Positions 63,093 to 64,000 of a DNA stretch of 64,000 bases are shown piece by piece. The stretch is taken from positions 32,041-96,040 of the forward strand of contig CAADRB010000051.1 of NCBI GenBank assembly GCA_900708905.1, in the 5' to 3' direction. Position numbers and translations under genes: made by a program. The notes below the pieces were generated by a model that did no database searches, was not told where the DNA came from, and worked only from the letters and a program-made list of their open reading frames with translations. The number at the start of each line of letters is the position of its first letter. Position 1 is the stretch's first letter. The DNA comes from Hymenolepis diminuta (lineage: Eukaryota; Platyhelminthes; Cestoda; Cyclophyllidea; Hymenolepididae).

Positions 63093-63609
63093 GTAGATGA
63101 TATACGTATATTTTAGAAGCTGAAAGTTGCTAGTGATTTAGTCTCTGGCAGATGGGGATTCAGCAATCTACGTAAACTACATAAATAAGATAGAGTAATT
63201 AAACAATTGTTCCAAACGACGTTTATTTTATGAAGTATTAGGGGCTAGAGTCGGTGGTACAATAGGGCGATACGGTCAGCAGACAAGGATGGAAAAAGAT
63301 TGGAGCTAGATGATGGTTATGTTTAACGGTTTAGAGTTGACAAAGACTGCTGGAGGTCTCCTCGTAATGTAGAGGTATTCCTGAAGTGGTTAAGATATTA
63401 AAAGATGATATATGACCTGGCTTGACGAAATATGTGTGGTGATATGGGCCTTGGCAGCTTCCTGATCTCACCACAGACAATTGATAAGTGGAAATCAGAA
63501 TATTTTGAGACGGTTGACAGGGTTGTAGAAGGTTTACTTACTGCTAAGATATCTTATCTTCCCTTGGCTCATCTTTAGGTGATTCTTTCCATTTTCTTTT
63601 GATCTTCAC

Positions 63610-63890
63610 CACTCAACAAAATGAGGAAAGAGGGACCGTTAGTTGGAAAGCTTTATTGAGGGTAGAGAGAAAACTCGGAGGCGAGAGAGAGGGACGGAGG
63701 GAGAGGAAAATTGAGTATATGAGAGTGCATGGTGTGGTTTTTTGTTTGCAAAGGGTATATTTGTGGCTCGCTGGGATGAGGTAAGATAAACAGATGAAAT
63801 GCGTCCCGACACAGGTCAGTGGGAAAAAGGAGACATAGCAATATTTGGAGGAATAGAACATTTAACTTGTTAAGTGAAATAAAGTGTCCG
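63610..63890 (-). mobile_element. Gypsy-like LTR remnant
   Basis: On the minus strand a CT-rich tract is followed by CCTCAATAAAGCTTTCC and a TGGTGAAGATC that could be a decayed primer-binding site. It resembles the LTRs at 82-427 and 8770-9047. Confidence 0.4.
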
Positions 63891-64000
63891 TAACTATAAC
63901 TTATTAATTTTATTTTTAAATATATGAAGTAAACGGCTGTCAAAAGTCAGTTATTTAACATAGGAGGATATGCCTGAGTGATTTTTGGGATTAAAAAAAA

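Larger units (their letters stand above)
61593..64000. other. Gene-free region at the right end
   Basis: Holds two gypsy-like LTR remnants in opposite orientation (62030-62350 and 63610-63890) and a short ATATT pentanucleotide tract near 63070-63092. No gene is seen. Confidence 0.5.

Noticed and set aside
1..64000. CRISPR arrays, operons, bacterial islands or rRNA/tRNA genes
   Set aside because: Looked for on both strands. No array of spaced direct repeats, no bacterial-type gene cluster and no foldable tRNA or rRNA was seen; the DNA is eukaryotic throughout.

Overview
The window looks like nuclear DNA from a parasitic flatworm, most likely a tapeworm (cestode). It is AT-rich, its genes have many introns with GT-AG boundaries and standard code, and its introns and spacers are full of decayed retroelements. 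The species cannot be named from the sequence alone. Gene models were built by hand from splice signals, reading phase and family conservation. Every junction given for the four conserved genes keeps the frame.

Layout. (1) 1245-11839 (+): a prominin-family five-pass membrane glycoprotein in eight visible exons. Its first two introns carry a dead LINE, an LTR-like element, a dead mariner and a gypsy-like LTR. Its cytoplasmic tail ends in a run of 16 Asp. (2) 16945-18668 (-): an apparently intronless gene with a TATA box for a secreted protein made of about 9-residue PPVEE repeats and a very acidic tail. A 387-base assembly gap interrupts it, and the gap length is inconsistent with both the reading frame and the 27-bp repeat register. 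(3) 23564-37203 (+): CSE1L/exportin-2, the importin-alpha recycling factor, in 18 exons. (4) 37204-49300: mostly repeats, plus a set of weakly supported exons of a possible membrane protein (44694-45939). (5) 49301-54451 (-): a MAP2K3/6-type (p38 pathway) MAP kinase kinase in eight exons. (6) 56317-61524 (+): calmodulin-lysine N-methyltransferase (CAMKMT) in three exons. (7) 61525-64000: repeats only.

The genes do not form a functional cluster. They are unrelated neighbours: a membrane protrusion protein, a secreted repeat protein, a nuclear transport receptor, a stress kinase and a calmodulin-modifying enzyme.

The most unusual structural signal is a 1278-bp block that appears identical at 26604-27881 and 43029-44306. 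It sits inside two copies of a gag-only LTR retroelement whose flanks and LTRs have clearly diverged. This suggests recent gene conversion or an assembly artefact. Other notable signals are a SINE-like family with at least four copies, the charge-graded secreted repeat protein, and a possible 14-nt microexon.
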